Below, in pieces: positions 34,575-43,147 of a stretch of DNA of 64,000 bases; the first letter of the stretch is position 1; each line of letters begins with the position of its first letter. The position numbers were made by a program, and so were the translations under genes. The notes under the pieces are model-generated. The model was not told the DNA's origin, made no database searches, and saw only the letters and a program-made list of their open reading frames with translations. The DNA is from Paracoccaceae bacterium. Its GTDB lineage: Bacteria > Pseudomonadota > Alphaproteobacteria > Rhodobacterales > Rhodobacteraceae. The stretch spans positions 104,880 to 168,879 of the forward strand of contig REER01000061.1 of NCBI GenBank assembly GCA_007694945.1, in the 5' to 3' direction.

Positions 34575-36257
34575 TCAAAACCGCACATCCAGCCCGCCGG
34601 CACCCTGCGCTACCCTTCGCATGGCACTAGCCGCGGTTTCCGCATCGCCAGTTTGCGCAATGTCCGGACCAGCAGCACTGCTGGGCGGCAGCTCGAAAAG
34701 ATCAGACCGGTCTTGACGATTGGAAAAATCGAGCGAGAGATCGTCAAAGCCGAGATCGCACAATTCCCGTTCAAGCTCTGCCGCGTTACGCCGCAACAAA
34801 TCCTGTGTCTCGGGCCGCTCACTCTGGACGACAATGTGCAAGCCGAGTTCTGTCGGGTTGAGGGAGATGCGGACGCGACCAAGCTCCAGAGGTGAAAGCT
34901 GGATACGGATCACCTTCTGGTCGGGGTTTTGGATCACGTCTGCGATTCGCTGCACAAGGCCGGACAGCGTTTGCGCCGGGATGATGGTTTGCCGCGCTGA
35001 AATCACTCCGACACCCGCCTGATCGACACGCCCTGACATCAAAGCGGCGGGCCGTTCGATATCCTCTTGATCACCGCCTATGAAATGAAGCTCGCGAAGT
35101 GCAGGGTACTGCGGCAGGCCAGTCGCGACATCCTTGGTTATACTCGGCGGCTGTGACGGCATGTGGAATGCGGAATTGCGAGGGCGCGGTGAATTGTTGG
35201 TGGGCGCGGCACCGGTATAGCGCGCAGACCGCATGGCCTCATGCAGGGCCACGGCTTCACGCGGCGTCATGGCAGTGATCCTGATGGACGCCGCTGTGGC
35301 GTCAGGACGCGCGAACAGTTGCTGCATCAGCGCGGTCGCCGTGTCTGTGTGCTTGCCAGCGGAGGCTTCCATCCCCGTCTTATTGGCGGGTGCATGTGGC
35401 ATACGGAGGCTACCATCGAGAAGGTCATGGCGCGTGGTGAAAGTCTGATGGCCATGAAGGGAAATTGCAGTGACCTGTCCGGCCTGCGGCGCTATCGCGG
35501 GTTTTGTCTGGCCGCGACGCAACCCTTTTGAAACAAGCTCTGTTTCGGCCATCTCCTCGGTACCGAACAGCGAGGCCTGTCCTGATAACGTCTCGACAGC
35601 GACAGCTTCGGAGGCCGTAACCATGAAAGCCGGATGCATTGCCGGATGCGTCGGCACAGGGATCGGTACGCTGAGTAGCAGATCCGAACCACTAGCCGGC
35701 GCAAGCTTGGTATTAACTTCCTCCTGCCCGCCTGCCTTCTCGAGATCGTACGTCCCTGCAGGCAAGCCGTGATCGCGCATAGGGTCTTCATACCCGGCTC
35801 GGTCCGATGGCAGAGCGAGGTCGGGAGTGTGCCACAATAAACCGGACTGGGAAGCGGGCACCGATCCGCTACCAACGCGTCCGATGGTGGTTTTCGACCC
35901 GTCACATGCGGAGAACTCTTCACGCGAGTTTCTCACCTGCAACTCCGCGGTTTCCGAGGCGGCCGCGACCCCCGCGCGGCCGGTCATGTCAGAGCCCGGC
36001 TCGGTTACCTGCGCGGCCAGATTGGCTTGCCTGACCCGGCGCTCGATCGCAGCGTGACCATCTGGACCGTCACGGCCCTCATTCATAGTGTCATCCGGTA
36101 TCTCCTTTCTTCGCGCCTCTGGCCGCGACGACTCCCCGCGGCCCTCTGGCTGGCCAAGAAGCTTGGCGAAGCGTGTTGCATCACGCGCGGTCGTATCCGT
36201 GCGCAAGATGCGTCCGTGGCTTTCCAGACCTTGCGGCAGAATCGGCAGTGTCATCAT
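34575..36257 (-). CDS. fliK: Flagellar hook-length control protein FliK
   Basis: FliK measures hook length and switches export from hook to filament subunits. The 560-residue product is typical: a long, poorly conserved, low-complexity N-terminal part and a conserved C-terminal domain with IRIQLSPLELGRVRISLNP (about residue 460 on), followed by ELELREL-like ERELCDLGFDDLSLDF. The first plausible ATG pair is at 36257/36254, with AAGAGG 12 bases upstream; an extension to 36305 is not supported. It is divergent from the rod-binding gene (81 bases between starts). Confidence 0.9.
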   Translation of the reverse strand: MMTLPILPQGLESHGRILRTDTTARDATRFAKLLGQPEGRGESSRPEARRKEIPDDTMNEGRDGPDGHAAIERRVRQANLAAQVTEPGSDMTGRAGVAAASETAELQVRNSREEFSACDGSKTTIGRVGSGSVPASQSGLLWHTPDLALPSDRAGYEDPMRDHGLPAGTYDLEKAGGQEEVNTKLAPASGSDLLLSVPIPVPTHPAMHPAFMVTASEAVAVETLSGQASLFGTEEMAETELVSKGLRRGQTKPAIAPQAGQVTAISLHGHQTFTTRHDLLDGSLRMPHAPANKTGMEASAGKHTDTATALMQQLFARPDATAASIRITAMTPREAVALHEAMRSARYTGAAPTNNSPRPRNSAFHMPSQPPSITKDVATGLPQYPALRELHFIGGDQEDIERPAALMSGRVDQAGVGVISARQTIIPAQTLSGLVQRIADVIQNPDQKVIRIQLSPLELGRVRISLNPTELGLHIVVQSERPETQDLLRRNAAELERELCDLGFDDLSLDFSNRQDRSDLFELPPSSAAGPDIAQTGDAETAASAMRRVAQGAGGLDVRF

Positions 36258-36338
36258 TTGAAGCGCACACCTCTTGAGAACCGAGCGCTCCCTGTTTCGC
36301 ATCAATTACTTACCGAATCTTTACCGGGACGCAGCACA

Positions 36339-36677
36339 ATGCGCCTTGTCACACACACAGGAGACTCCCCGTTGCAGACAGATGTTTCCGTCAATGACGC
36401 GCGCGGCATCGCGACGCTGCCCAACGATCCCGACCGCCAACTGACCCTCCGCGCAGCGGCGCAGGCATTCGAAGCAGCGTTTCTGGCCGAAATGCTGCGT
36501 GCAGCCGGCGCGGGCCGCCCTGTCGGGAGTTTTGGCGGCGGGGTCGGAGAACAGCAATTCGCCTCCTTTCTGGTTGATGAGCAGGCCACTCGCATAGCCG
36601 AACGCGGAGGGATCGGAATCGCCGAGATGATCCTGCGCCAGTTGCTCGCCGAACAGGGATCACAAGCGCAACCATGA
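36339..36677 (+). CDS. flgJ: Rod-binding protein (FlgJ N-terminal domain type)
   Basis: A 112-residue protein consisting only of the rod-binding domain: LRAAAQAFEAAFLAEMLRAAG near the middle and SFLVDEQATRIAERGGIGIAEMILRQL at the end. The muramidase domain of enterobacterial FlgJ is absent, as is usual in alphaproteobacteria, where a separate enzyme (SltF in Rhodobacter) cuts the peptidoglycan. The longer open frame from 36027 overlaps fliK and is not coding. The 3' end overlaps the FlgN-like gene by 4 bases. Confidence 0.85.
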   Translation: MRLVTHTGDSPLQTDVSVNDARGIATLPNDPDRQLTLRAAAQAFEAAFLAEMLRAAGAGRPVGSFGGGVGEQQFASFLVDEQATRIAERGGIGIAEMILRQLLAEQGSQAQP

Positions 36678-37015
36678 GCGGGGAAAAGAACGATATCGAA
36701 CACCTTCGCGCGCTGCTCGCCGCAGAACGGACAACGCTCCTCTCTGGCGACTATGCCCGGCTTGAAGAATTTGCCGAGGCGAAGAGCCGTCTGGTGATGC
36801 GCATCGCAGAAGCGCGCCCGGCGCGAAACATCGCGCTCGAGCTTCAGGCCCAACTCACCCGCAATGCCGCTTTGCTAAAGGCCGCAAGTGACGGGTTTCG
36901 CGCCACCATCCAGCGCCTTTCATCACCTGAGGCGATTGGGACAGCGCTTTATGAGGCAGATGGCTCCTGCCGCATGGTGCAGACTGCGGGGCAAAGGATG
37001 GAACGGAAAGCATGA
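36674..37015 (+). CDS. flgN: FlgN-like flagellar chaperone
   Basis: A 113-residue, almost fully helical protein with heptad-like spacing, ATGA-coupled to the rod-binding gene. The start MSGEKNDIEHLRALLAAERTTLLSGDYARLEEFAEAKSRL has, in short parts, the FlgN pattern (LLxGDYxxLxxLxxxK). FlgN keeps hook-filament junction proteins FlgK and FlgL unfolded for export. Identification rests on length, helix pattern and position just before the flagellin gene, so it is good but not certain. Confidence 0.7.
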   Translation: MSGEKNDIEHLRALLAAERTTLLSGDYARLEEFAEAKSRLVMRIAEARPARNIALELQAQLTRNAALLKAASDGFRATIQRLSSPEAIGTALYEADGSCRMVQTAGQRMERKA

Positions 37016-37172
37016 GCCGAGTTAACCATGGCGCCGTTTTATCGGCGCATGCCACAGAAATGCCGTGTTTGATTCAGACAGTTTCAATGTCTCTGATTGA
37101 GACTCCCAGTGCCAGCAGAACAGCTGCCACTGCGTTTTCTTCAAACGCATACATGCAGAACGCATCTTCGTG

Positions 37173-37226
37173 CACCTGAGAAGGTGTTCCTCAACTCCGT
37201 GCAAAATGCACAACTTTTATAGGTGA
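37173..37226 (+). promoter_or_regulatory. Flagellin leader with alternative hairpins around the ribosome site
   Basis: In the 215-base spacer before the flagellin gene CACCT (37173-37177) can pair with AGGTG (37182-37186) to make a hairpin with a GAGA loop, or with the ribosome site AGGTG (37221-37225, ATG at 37231). A further hairpin GTGCA-AAA-TGCAC (37199-37211) lies just before that site. FlbT, encoded two genes downstream, is known in Caulobacter to act on the flagellin 5' leader. That these pairings form a switch here is inference. Confidence 0.45.
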
Positions 37227-37230
37227 CCTC

Positions 37231-38808
37231 ATGTCAAGCATTCTGACCAACACCAGCGCCATGGTCGCGCTGCAAACGCTCCGCGGGATCAACTCGAATC
37301 TCGCGCAGACACAGAACGAAATCTCGACAGGCAAATCCATCGGTAATGCCCGCGACAATGCGGCTGTCTGGGCCATTTCCAGAACCATGGAATCAGATGT
37401 GCGCGGGTTCAAGGCAATTTCAGACAGCCTTGCATTGGGTGAGTCGACAGTCTCCGTCGCCCGCCAGGCGTCCGAGACCGTGACCGAACTGATGGTCCAG
37501 ATGAAGGGTCTGATTGTTTCGGCGCAGGAAGAGAATGTCGACCGCTCGAAGATCCAGACCGATATCGACGCAATCAAGGACCAGATCAGTTCTGTCGTCG
37601 GTGCCGCGCAATTCAACGGGCTGAACTTTGTCGACAATACCCGCACCGAGACCATCCTATCCTCGCTCGATCGCTCTGCCGATGGGGTCACGGCCAATCG
37701 GATCAGCGTTCTGGGTCAGGATTTGACCCAGCGGGAGCAATCGGTGGGCGCACTCGCCGCGCGCACAGGGCAGGCGACTGTTACTGGTCCGGGTGGACTG
37801 GACGCAGCCTCCGACAGCGTTGCAGGCGCAGACATCACCATTGGAGGGACCGCCACCGCCGGCAGCACGGCTGAGTTGAACTTCTCCTCCGGGGGCAAGA
37901 ACTTCAACGTCTCGGTTCAGGTCAATGATACCGAAGCCGCAGCCGTGGTAGCCGGGCGCCTGGCTGATGCCATCACCCAGAACGAAGACATGGCCAAGCT
38001 CGGCATTCAGGCCACCCAGAATGGAGACAATATCGAGTTGCGCCTTGTTGGCCAGGCACGCGCCGACGGGGTTTCCTTCAGTGGTAGCGGTCTCGAGGGC
38101 GGTATCACTGTCCCGGCAGGGCCGACCACGATTGCTGCCAACCTGGAGACGGCGACTGTCGGTGGTGGCTCTATTGAAGCGGGTGACAGTTTCCGCGTTT
38201 CCTATGGTGGGCAGAATTTCGATTTCGTCGCCAACGAGCGCTCGACCCGTTCCGATGTTCTTGCTGGGCTCGCCTCCGAGATCAACAATAGCGGTGCCTT
38301 CTTCGCGCGGGTCAGCCAGAACGGGCAGAACATAGAGATCACATCAATGGGAACCGCGACTGTGGCGGCAGGCAGCGGTTCTGAAACCTCCGGTGGCACA
38401 GCTGGTGGTGGGTTGAGAGACCTTCTCGGTCTCAGCGTGTCCGACTTTTCCTCACTGACAGGTGGTGCGAATGGCAATACGGCCTTCAGCGATCTGACCG
38501 AGGCCGAACAGCGTGTTGTGATTGCTCAGAGCCTCGATCGCTCGCTCCAACTTGCAGAGAGCTTGATCCAGACCGCGATCAACTCTGCTGCAAGCTTCGG
38601 GTCGGTCCAAGCGCGGATCGATACCCAAAGCGATTTCATTAGCAAGCTGTCGGATGCGCTCACCACTGGGATCGGCAGCCTTGTCGATGCTGATATGGAA
38701 GCAGCCTCGGCGCGGCTGCAGGCTTTGCAGGTGCAGCAACAGCTGGCCACGCAATCGCTCTCGATTGCGAACCAGCAACCGCAGAATATCCTCGCGCTCT
38801 TCCGCTGA
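37231..38808 (+). CDS. fliC: Flagellin
   Basis: The filament subunit, 525 residues. The N-terminal D0/D1 helices (MSSILTNTSAMVALQTLRGIN to about 170) and C-terminal helices (from about 430; NQQPQNILALFR end) are standard for Rhodobacterales flagellins. The central surface domain (about 185-425) is rich in Gly, Ser and Thr and contains two FlgK/flagellin-IN-like repeats, for example SGGKNFNVSVQVND and SYGGQNFDFVANE, making this flagellin larger than the 270-400 residues of many relatives. AGGTGA precedes the ATG. flaF and flbT, regulators of its synthesis, follow. Confidence 0.96.
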   Translation: MSSILTNTSAMVALQTLRGINSNLAQTQNEISTGKSIGNARDNAAVWAISRTMESDVRGFKAISDSLALGESTVSVARQASETVTELMVQMKGLIVSAQEENVDRSKIQTDIDAIKDQISSVVGAAQFNGLNFVDNTRTETILSSLDRSADGVTANRISVLGQDLTQREQSVGALAARTGQATVTGPGGLDAASDSVAGADITIGGTATAGSTAELNFSSGGKNFNVSVQVNDTEAAAVVAGRLADAITQNEDMAKLGIQATQNGDNIELRLVGQARADGVSFSGSGLEGGITVPAGPTTIAANLETATVGGGSIEAGDSFRVSYGGQNFDFVANERSTRSDVLAGLASEINNSGAFFARVSQNGQNIEITSMGTATVAAGSGSETSGGTAGGGLRDLLGLSVSDFSSLTGGANGNTAFSDLTEAEQRVVIAQSLDRSLQLAESLIQTAINSAASFGSVQARIDTQSDFISKLSDALTTGIGSLVDADMEAASARLQALQVQQQLATQSLSIANQQPQNILALFR

Positions 38809-38879
38809 TCCAAGCCACGTGAGCCTCGGGAAACCGGGGCTCGCGCTCCCTCGCCCTCACTTCCAGAAAGGCTCTCGGA

Positions 38880-39257
38880 ATGAACGCCCACGCCCTGGCT
38901 CATGCCGCATATGCCAACCCGAACATGGCTCAAAAATCCGCCCGATCTGCCGAATATGACGTGATTTCACGCATCACTTCCCGCCTACGCACGGCAAGTC
39001 GAAACGCCGAAAAAAACTACCCCGCCCTCGTTGAGGCGCTCGATGAAAACCGCAGGCTCTGGATTGCGCTGGCCAGCGACGTGGCAAACCCAGAGAATTC
39101 TCTGCCACGCGCGCTGAAGGCCGAGATTCTGAGCCTCGCGCAATTCACACTGCGCCACACGGCCGCCATTCTCACCGGAGATGAACGGCCAGATGTTCTG
39201 GTCGAAATCAATCTCTCCATCCTGCGTGGGCTCGCCGGCAAGGAGGATATCAAGTGA
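38880..39257 (+). CDS. flaF: Flagellar biosynthesis regulator FlaF
   Basis: A 125-residue protein needed for flagellin secretion and synthesis in alphaproteobacteria, acting with FlbT. The family pattern AYxxxxxxxxxxRxxEYDVI is seen as SARSAEYDVISRITSRL, then LWIALASDVANPENSLPRALKAEILSLAQF in short conserved pieces. Position between flagellin and flbT is the conserved order. The 3' end overlaps flbT by 4 bases. Confidence 0.94.
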   Translation: MNAHALAHAAYANPNMAQKSARSAEYDVISRITSRLRTASRNAEKNYPALVEALDENRRLWIALASDVANPENSLPRALKAEILSLAQFTLRHTAAILTGDERPDVLVEINLSILRGLAGKEDIK

Positions 39258-39658
39258 CCGGGCTCGTCATTCGTCTGGCGCCGCATGAACGCTTCCTGCT
39301 CAACGGCGCCGTTATTGAAAATGGCGACCGCCGCACCAGCCTGTCGATCAAGACGCGGCACGCGAATGTGCTGCGGCTGCGCGATGCGATCCATCCGGAT
39401 CAGGCCAACACTCCGGTCAAGCGGACATGTTACCTCGCGCAGTTGGTCCTTGCCGGCGACTCCACACCAGACGACATTCGCACACCTCTCTTGCGCGCAA
39501 TCGAACAACTCAGTCAGGTATTTCTGGATTCCGACAGTCGCGGCCTGCTTGCGACAGCGACCGAGCGGGTGCTGGAAGACGAGTATTACCAGGCACTGAA
39601 ATGCCTAAAAAGCCTGTTGCCACGTGAGGCAAGACTCTTCGCGGCAGGCCGGTCATGA
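39254..39658 (+). CDS. flbT: Flagellin mRNA regulator FlbT
   Basis: A 134-residue protein. In Caulobacter FlbT destabilises flagellin mRNA through its 5' leader until the hook is complete; in some relatives it is an activator. Motifs are LRLAPHERFLLNGAVIENGDRR-type sequence at the N-terminus (LAPHERFLLNGAVI), ANTPVKRTCYLAQL and YYQALKCLKSLLPRE. It is coupled to flaF and to the DUF1217 gene by 4-base overlaps. Confidence 0.95.
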   Translation: MTGLVIRLAPHERFLLNGAVIENGDRRTSLSIKTRHANVLRLRDAIHPDQANTPVKRTCYLAQLVLAGDSTPDDIRTPLLRAIEQLSQVFLDSDSRGLLATATERVLEDEYYQALKCLKSLLPREARLFAAGRS

Positions 39659-40455
39659 GTTTCAACCCGGTCATCCCGACCAGCGGCCTGGCCGGTTGGG
39701 CCTTTCTGACGCGCACCCGCGCGCGACAGGAGGCGAGTTTTGTAAACAACCCGGTGCTCGCGCGCGATGTGACGCATTTCCGGGAAAAATTCCCGCAGAT
39801 TGAAACGGCCGAAGCGCTGGTGAGTGACCGAAGGTTGCTGCGCATCGCACTCGGAGCATTTGGACTTCAAGATGAGATCGACAATCGCGCCTTCATCCGC
39901 AGAGTACTGGAGGATGGAACAACCGACCGCCGCGCCCTAGCGAATCGTCTCACCGACAAACGTTATCTCGCCTTCGCCACAGCATTTTCCCATCTGACAC
40001 CACAAGCTGGAGCGGCCCCAGCCACCGACCTTACAGATCAGATCATAAGCAAGTTTCAGACCCGCGAGTTCGAGATTGCCGTGGGCGCGCAAGACCAGAC
40101 ATTGCGCATGAGCCTCGCCTTGCAGCGCGAACTGCCGCAGTTGCTCGACCAATATGCAAGTGATGATGCGCGCTGGTTCGGAGCCCTCGGGAACCCGCCC
40201 TTACGCGCTGTCCTCGAGACCGCACTCGGGCTGCCGCGCGAATTTGGAACACTCGATCTCGATGATCAGGTGACGCGGATGCGAAGCGCCATGCAGCGCC
40301 AGTTTGGCAGCTCAAAAATCGAAGAACTCGCAACGCCGGAAATCATGGAAAAACTGACGACCCGGTTTCTGGTCATGTCCCAACTCCGCGACACCCAGAC
40401 CGTAATGAGCGGCGCGGCCACGGCGCTGACATTGCTCACCTCGATGCGGCAATGA
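39655..40455 (+). CDS. DUF1217 flagellar-locus protein
   Basis: A 266-residue protein of the DUF1217 family, commonly found in alphaproteobacterial flagellar clusters. The repeated family elements FREKFPQIETAEALVSDRRLLRIALGAFGLQ and RRVLEDGTTD can be seen in part, with DKRYLAFATAFSHL further on. It has no signal peptide or membrane helix. Its function is not established; the overlap with flbT (4 bases) and its being last in the unit suggest a role in filament or hook assembly. Confidence 0.85.
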   Translation: MSFNPVIPTSGLAGWAFLTRTRARQEASFVNNPVLARDVTHFREKFPQIETAEALVSDRRLLRIALGAFGLQDEIDNRAFIRRVLEDGTTDRRALANRLTDKRYLAFATAFSHLTPQAGAAPATDLTDQIISKFQTREFEIAVGAQDQTLRMSLALQRELPQLLDQYASDDARWFGALGNPPLRAVLETALGLPREFGTLDLDDQVTRMRSAMQRQFGSSKIEELATPEIMEKLTTRFLVMSQLRDTQTVMSGAATALTLLTSMRQ

Positions 40456-40471
40456 CTGCCGCCGGACCACC

Positions 40472-41575
40472 TCACCCCGATCGGAGCAGCGCGACCCCCA
40501 GCGCAGCGTCAAACTGGTCTAGCTGTTCGGGCAGGCCCGCCGAAACCCGGATGCAGCGATCATGCGGCGCGACGAAAGGCATGCGAATGAAGACATCCTG
40601 CTTCGCCATTTCAGCCACTAGCGCACGCGCGAAAACGCCTTCGCGCCCGCAATCAATAGTGACGAAATTGGTCGCCGATGGCAACGCGTGCAGCCCATGG
40701 TCGGTTGCAATATTTCGCAGCCGATCCTTGGCCAAGCGCAGTTCGTGCCGCACATGACCGAGCCAAGGTTGATCCTGCAAGGCAGCCAAGGCTGCGGCCT
40801 GCACCAGGCGACCAATACCGAAATGATTGCGGATCCGGTCGAACACGGCGATCAGCGGTGCGGACCCGATCGCATATCCAACCCGCAACCCAGCAAGGCC
40901 GTAGAGCTTGGAAAAGGTCCGCAGCCGGATAACGTGCGGCGCGTCAGGGTCAAGCGCAGGGGCGGTCCCTTCCGGCGCCGCGTCAATATAGGCTTCATCC
41001 AGCACCAGAAGCGTGCCCTCGGGAACCGCGTCGATCATCCTTTGCACGATACGCGCCGGATGCCAGCTGCCCATCGGGTTATCAGGGTTACAGAAATACA
41101 GAAGCTTCGCGTCGACCTCTTCCGCGCGGATCAGCAAAGCCGCCGGGTCCTCATGATCATCGCGATAGGGCACCTTGTGCAGCGCACCACCGAACCCCGC
41201 GACATGGTAGTTGAAGGTCGGATAGGCCCCGTCCGAGGTCACAACCGTATCGCCCGGCGCCACCAGCAGTCGGACCAGATTGCAAAGAATGCCGTCAATG
41301 CCCTCACCAACCAGGATATTCTCGGGCGCGACCCCATGATGCAATGCAAGAGCCGCTCGCAGGTCATGACTTTCGGAGTCGCCATACATCCAGACATCCG
41401 CCGCAGCCTGCTGCATGGCCGCAATCGCTTTGGGCGAAGGACCAAACCCGCTTTCATTGGCCCCGAGCCGCGCCGCGAAATTCCGGCCCGAGGCGCGCAT
41501 CAGGGCTTCAGGGCCGACAAAAGGAACGGTCGCTGGCAGGCTCTGCACAAGATCGGTATAACGCGGTGTGTTCAT
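40472..41575 (-). CDS. PLP-dependent aminotransferase, histidinol-phosphate type
   Basis: A 367-residue fold-type I aminotransferase. The family features are ARLGANESGFGPSP at the N-terminus, LYFCNPDNPMGSW, LVLDEAYIDAAPEG (Asp to the pyridine N and Tyr) and the Schiff-base Lys in RTFSKLYGLAGLRVGYAIG, closing with CIRVSAGLPEQLDQF. It is closest in style to HisC, the histidine-pathway enzyme, but lies alone without other his genes and carries a different substrate segment, so it may act on another amino acid. It is convergent with the flagellar unit. Confidence 0.85.
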   Translation of the reverse strand: MNTPRYTDLVQSLPATVPFVGPEALMRASGRNFAARLGANESGFGPSPKAIAAMQQAAADVWMYGDSESHDLRAALALHHGVAPENILVGEGIDGILCNLVRLLVAPGDTVVTSDGAYPTFNYHVAGFGGALHKVPYRDDHEDPAALLIRAEEVDAKLLYFCNPDNPMGSWHPARIVQRMIDAVPEGTLLVLDEAYIDAAPEGTAPALDPDAPHVIRLRTFSKLYGLAGLRVGYAIGSAPLIAVFDRIRNHFGIGRLVQAAALAALQDQPWLGHVRHELRLAKDRLRNIATDHGLHALPSATNFVTIDCGREGVFARALVAEMAKQDVFIRMPFVAPHDRCIRVSAGLPEQLDQFDAALGVALLRSG

Positions 41576-41620
41576 CCCGCATGGATAGGCGACCCCCAGC
41601 GCCGGGGCAAGAGCCCTCGC

Positions 41621-43147
41621 TCAGACCAGATCGCCCCGGCTCATCCGTTCCAGAAAATCCTCGGCCTCCTCCAACACACGCGTGCGCCGCCCCTCCTCCA
41701 TCCGGTCAAAGGTCCGATACATCTGCGCCATCCGCGGATTACTCTCAAAATGCTCCCGATGGCGGATAAGGAAATGCCAGTAGAGCAGGTTGAACGGGCA
41801 GGCCCGCGCGCCAGTCTTGTCCTTCACCCGGTAATGGCAGTTCCGGCAGTAATCCGACATGCGGTCGATATAGGCGCCCGAACTGACATAAGGTTTCGAG
41901 GCGACGATCCCGCCATCGGCGAATTGCGACATGCCGACTGTATTGGGCGCCTCGACCCATTCATAGGCATCAGTATAGACCGCCAGATACCATTCATGCA
42001 CCTCATGCGGGTTGATCCCGGCCAGAAGCGCGAAATTCCCGGTCACCATCAGCCGCTGGATGTGGTGCGCATAGGCCAGATCGCGTGTCTGGCCAACGGC
42101 TTGCGCAACACAATTCATACGGGTTTCACCCCCCCAGTAAAAAGCGGGCAGCTTGCGCTGGTGGTTGAGCGCATTGCGCCGCGGATACTCCGGCCCTTCC
42201 AGGAAATAGATGCCGCGAATATACTCACGCCAGCCGATGATCTGGCGAATGAATCCTTCGACCGAGTTCAAGGGCGCATGGCCACCACGATAGGCTGCCG
42301 CGGCCTTTTCGCAGACCTCCATCGGCCCCAGCAGCCCGGCATTCAGGTAAAGCCCGATGACTGCATGGTAAAGATAGGGGTCACCCTCCAGCATGGCATC
42401 CTGATAGGTGCCGAACTCGGGCAGAGCATGCTCGATGAAATGGTTAAGCGCGCGCAAAGCACCGGCGCGGTCGGTCTGGAAGTGAAAGGGTCGCAAGGCA
42501 CCAAAATTGCTGGGAAAGCGTGTCTCAACCAGATCGAGAACCTCGTCCAGAACCGGATCACCCTGCGCCTTGGGCGGCCCCTTGCGGAACAGGTCATCCG
42601 AGGCCGGCTTGCGGTTTTCATGGTCGTAGTTCCATTTACCACCTTCGGGCTGATCGCCATCCATCAAGAGGCCCGTCTTGCGGCGCATCTCGCGATAGAA
42701 ATACTCCATGCGCAGCACTTTGCGCCCCTCGGCCCAGCACTCGAATTCCACGTGCGAACAGAGAAACCGGTCGTCCGGCAAAAGGGTCAGGTCCAGCGGC
42801 ATGTCCCGCAGCGCTTCAATCAGCCGCCATTCGCCCGGTTCGGTCGCGAGCACGGTGCTGGTGCCGAATTCATCGGCGCGGCGCAGCAATTCCGCCGGGA
42901 TCGAGCCTGCATTCTCGGGGTCATCGAGCCGGGTGTAAGCGACACGCCAGCCTGTCTCGCACAACTGCGCGGCGAATTTCCGCATCGCGGTAAAGCTGAA
43001 GGCGATCTTTTTGGGGTGATGCGGGACGTATTCGGCCTCGCTCGCGACCTCTGCCATCACGATGACATCGCTGTCGCGGTCGGCCTGCGCCAGCGCGCTT
43101 AGCCCAGTCGAAAGCTGGTCTCCCAGAACAAGAACGAGCTTCACCAT
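41621..43147 (-). CDS. phrB: Fe-S cluster-containing (6-4) photolyase-like protein (FeS-BCP)
   Basis: A 508-residue bacterial cryptochrome/photolyase of the FeS-BCP group, which repairs (6-4) photoproducts using FAD, a lumazine antenna and a [4Fe-4S] cluster. Four cysteines expected to hold the cluster are C346, C434, C437 and C450 (CRNC and ACPF contexts), each four positions lower than in Agrobacterium PhrB as I recall it. The double His of the active site is at about 361-362 (YAHHIQRLMVTGNF). The N-terminus VKLVLVLGDQLS is the antenna-domain start. The 5' end overlaps an SDR gene by 7 bases. Confidence 0.92.
   Translation of the reverse strand: MVKLVLVLGDQLSTGLSALAQADRDSDVIVMAEVASEAEYVPHHPKKIAFSFTAMRKFAAQLCETGWRVAYTRLDDPENAGSIPAELLRRADEFGTSTVLATEPGEWRLIEALRDMPLDLTLLPDDRFLCSHVEFECWAEGRKVLRMEYFYREMRRKTGLLMDGDQPEGGKWNYDHENRKPASDDLFRKGPPKAQGDPVLDEVLDLVETRFPSNFGALRPFHFQTDRAGALRALNHFIEHALPEFGTYQDAMLEGDPYLYHAVIGLYLNAGLLGPMEVCEKAAAAYRGGHAPLNSVEGFIRQIIGWREYIRGIYFLEGPEYPRRNALNHQRKLPAFYWGGETRMNCVAQAVGQTRDLAYAHHIQRLMVTGNFALLAGINPHEVHEWYLAVYTDAYEWVEAPNTVGMSQFADGGIVASKPYVSSGAYIDRMSDYCRNCHYRVKDKTGARACPFNLLYWHFLIRHREHFESNPRMAQMYRTFDRMEEGRRTRVLEEAEDFLERMSRGDLV

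Noticed and set aside
37039..37046. GCCGATAA on the minus strand as a sigma-28 -10 element
   Set aside because: No matching -35 element at the right distance, and no minus-strand gene there; it is part of a small inverted repeat GCGCCG/CGGCGC.
40688..43102. An 804-codon open frame on the plus strand
   Set aside because: It runs opposite to hisC-like, photolyase and their spacer; the minus-strand genes have clear family motifs. Long antisense frames are normal in GC-rich DNA.
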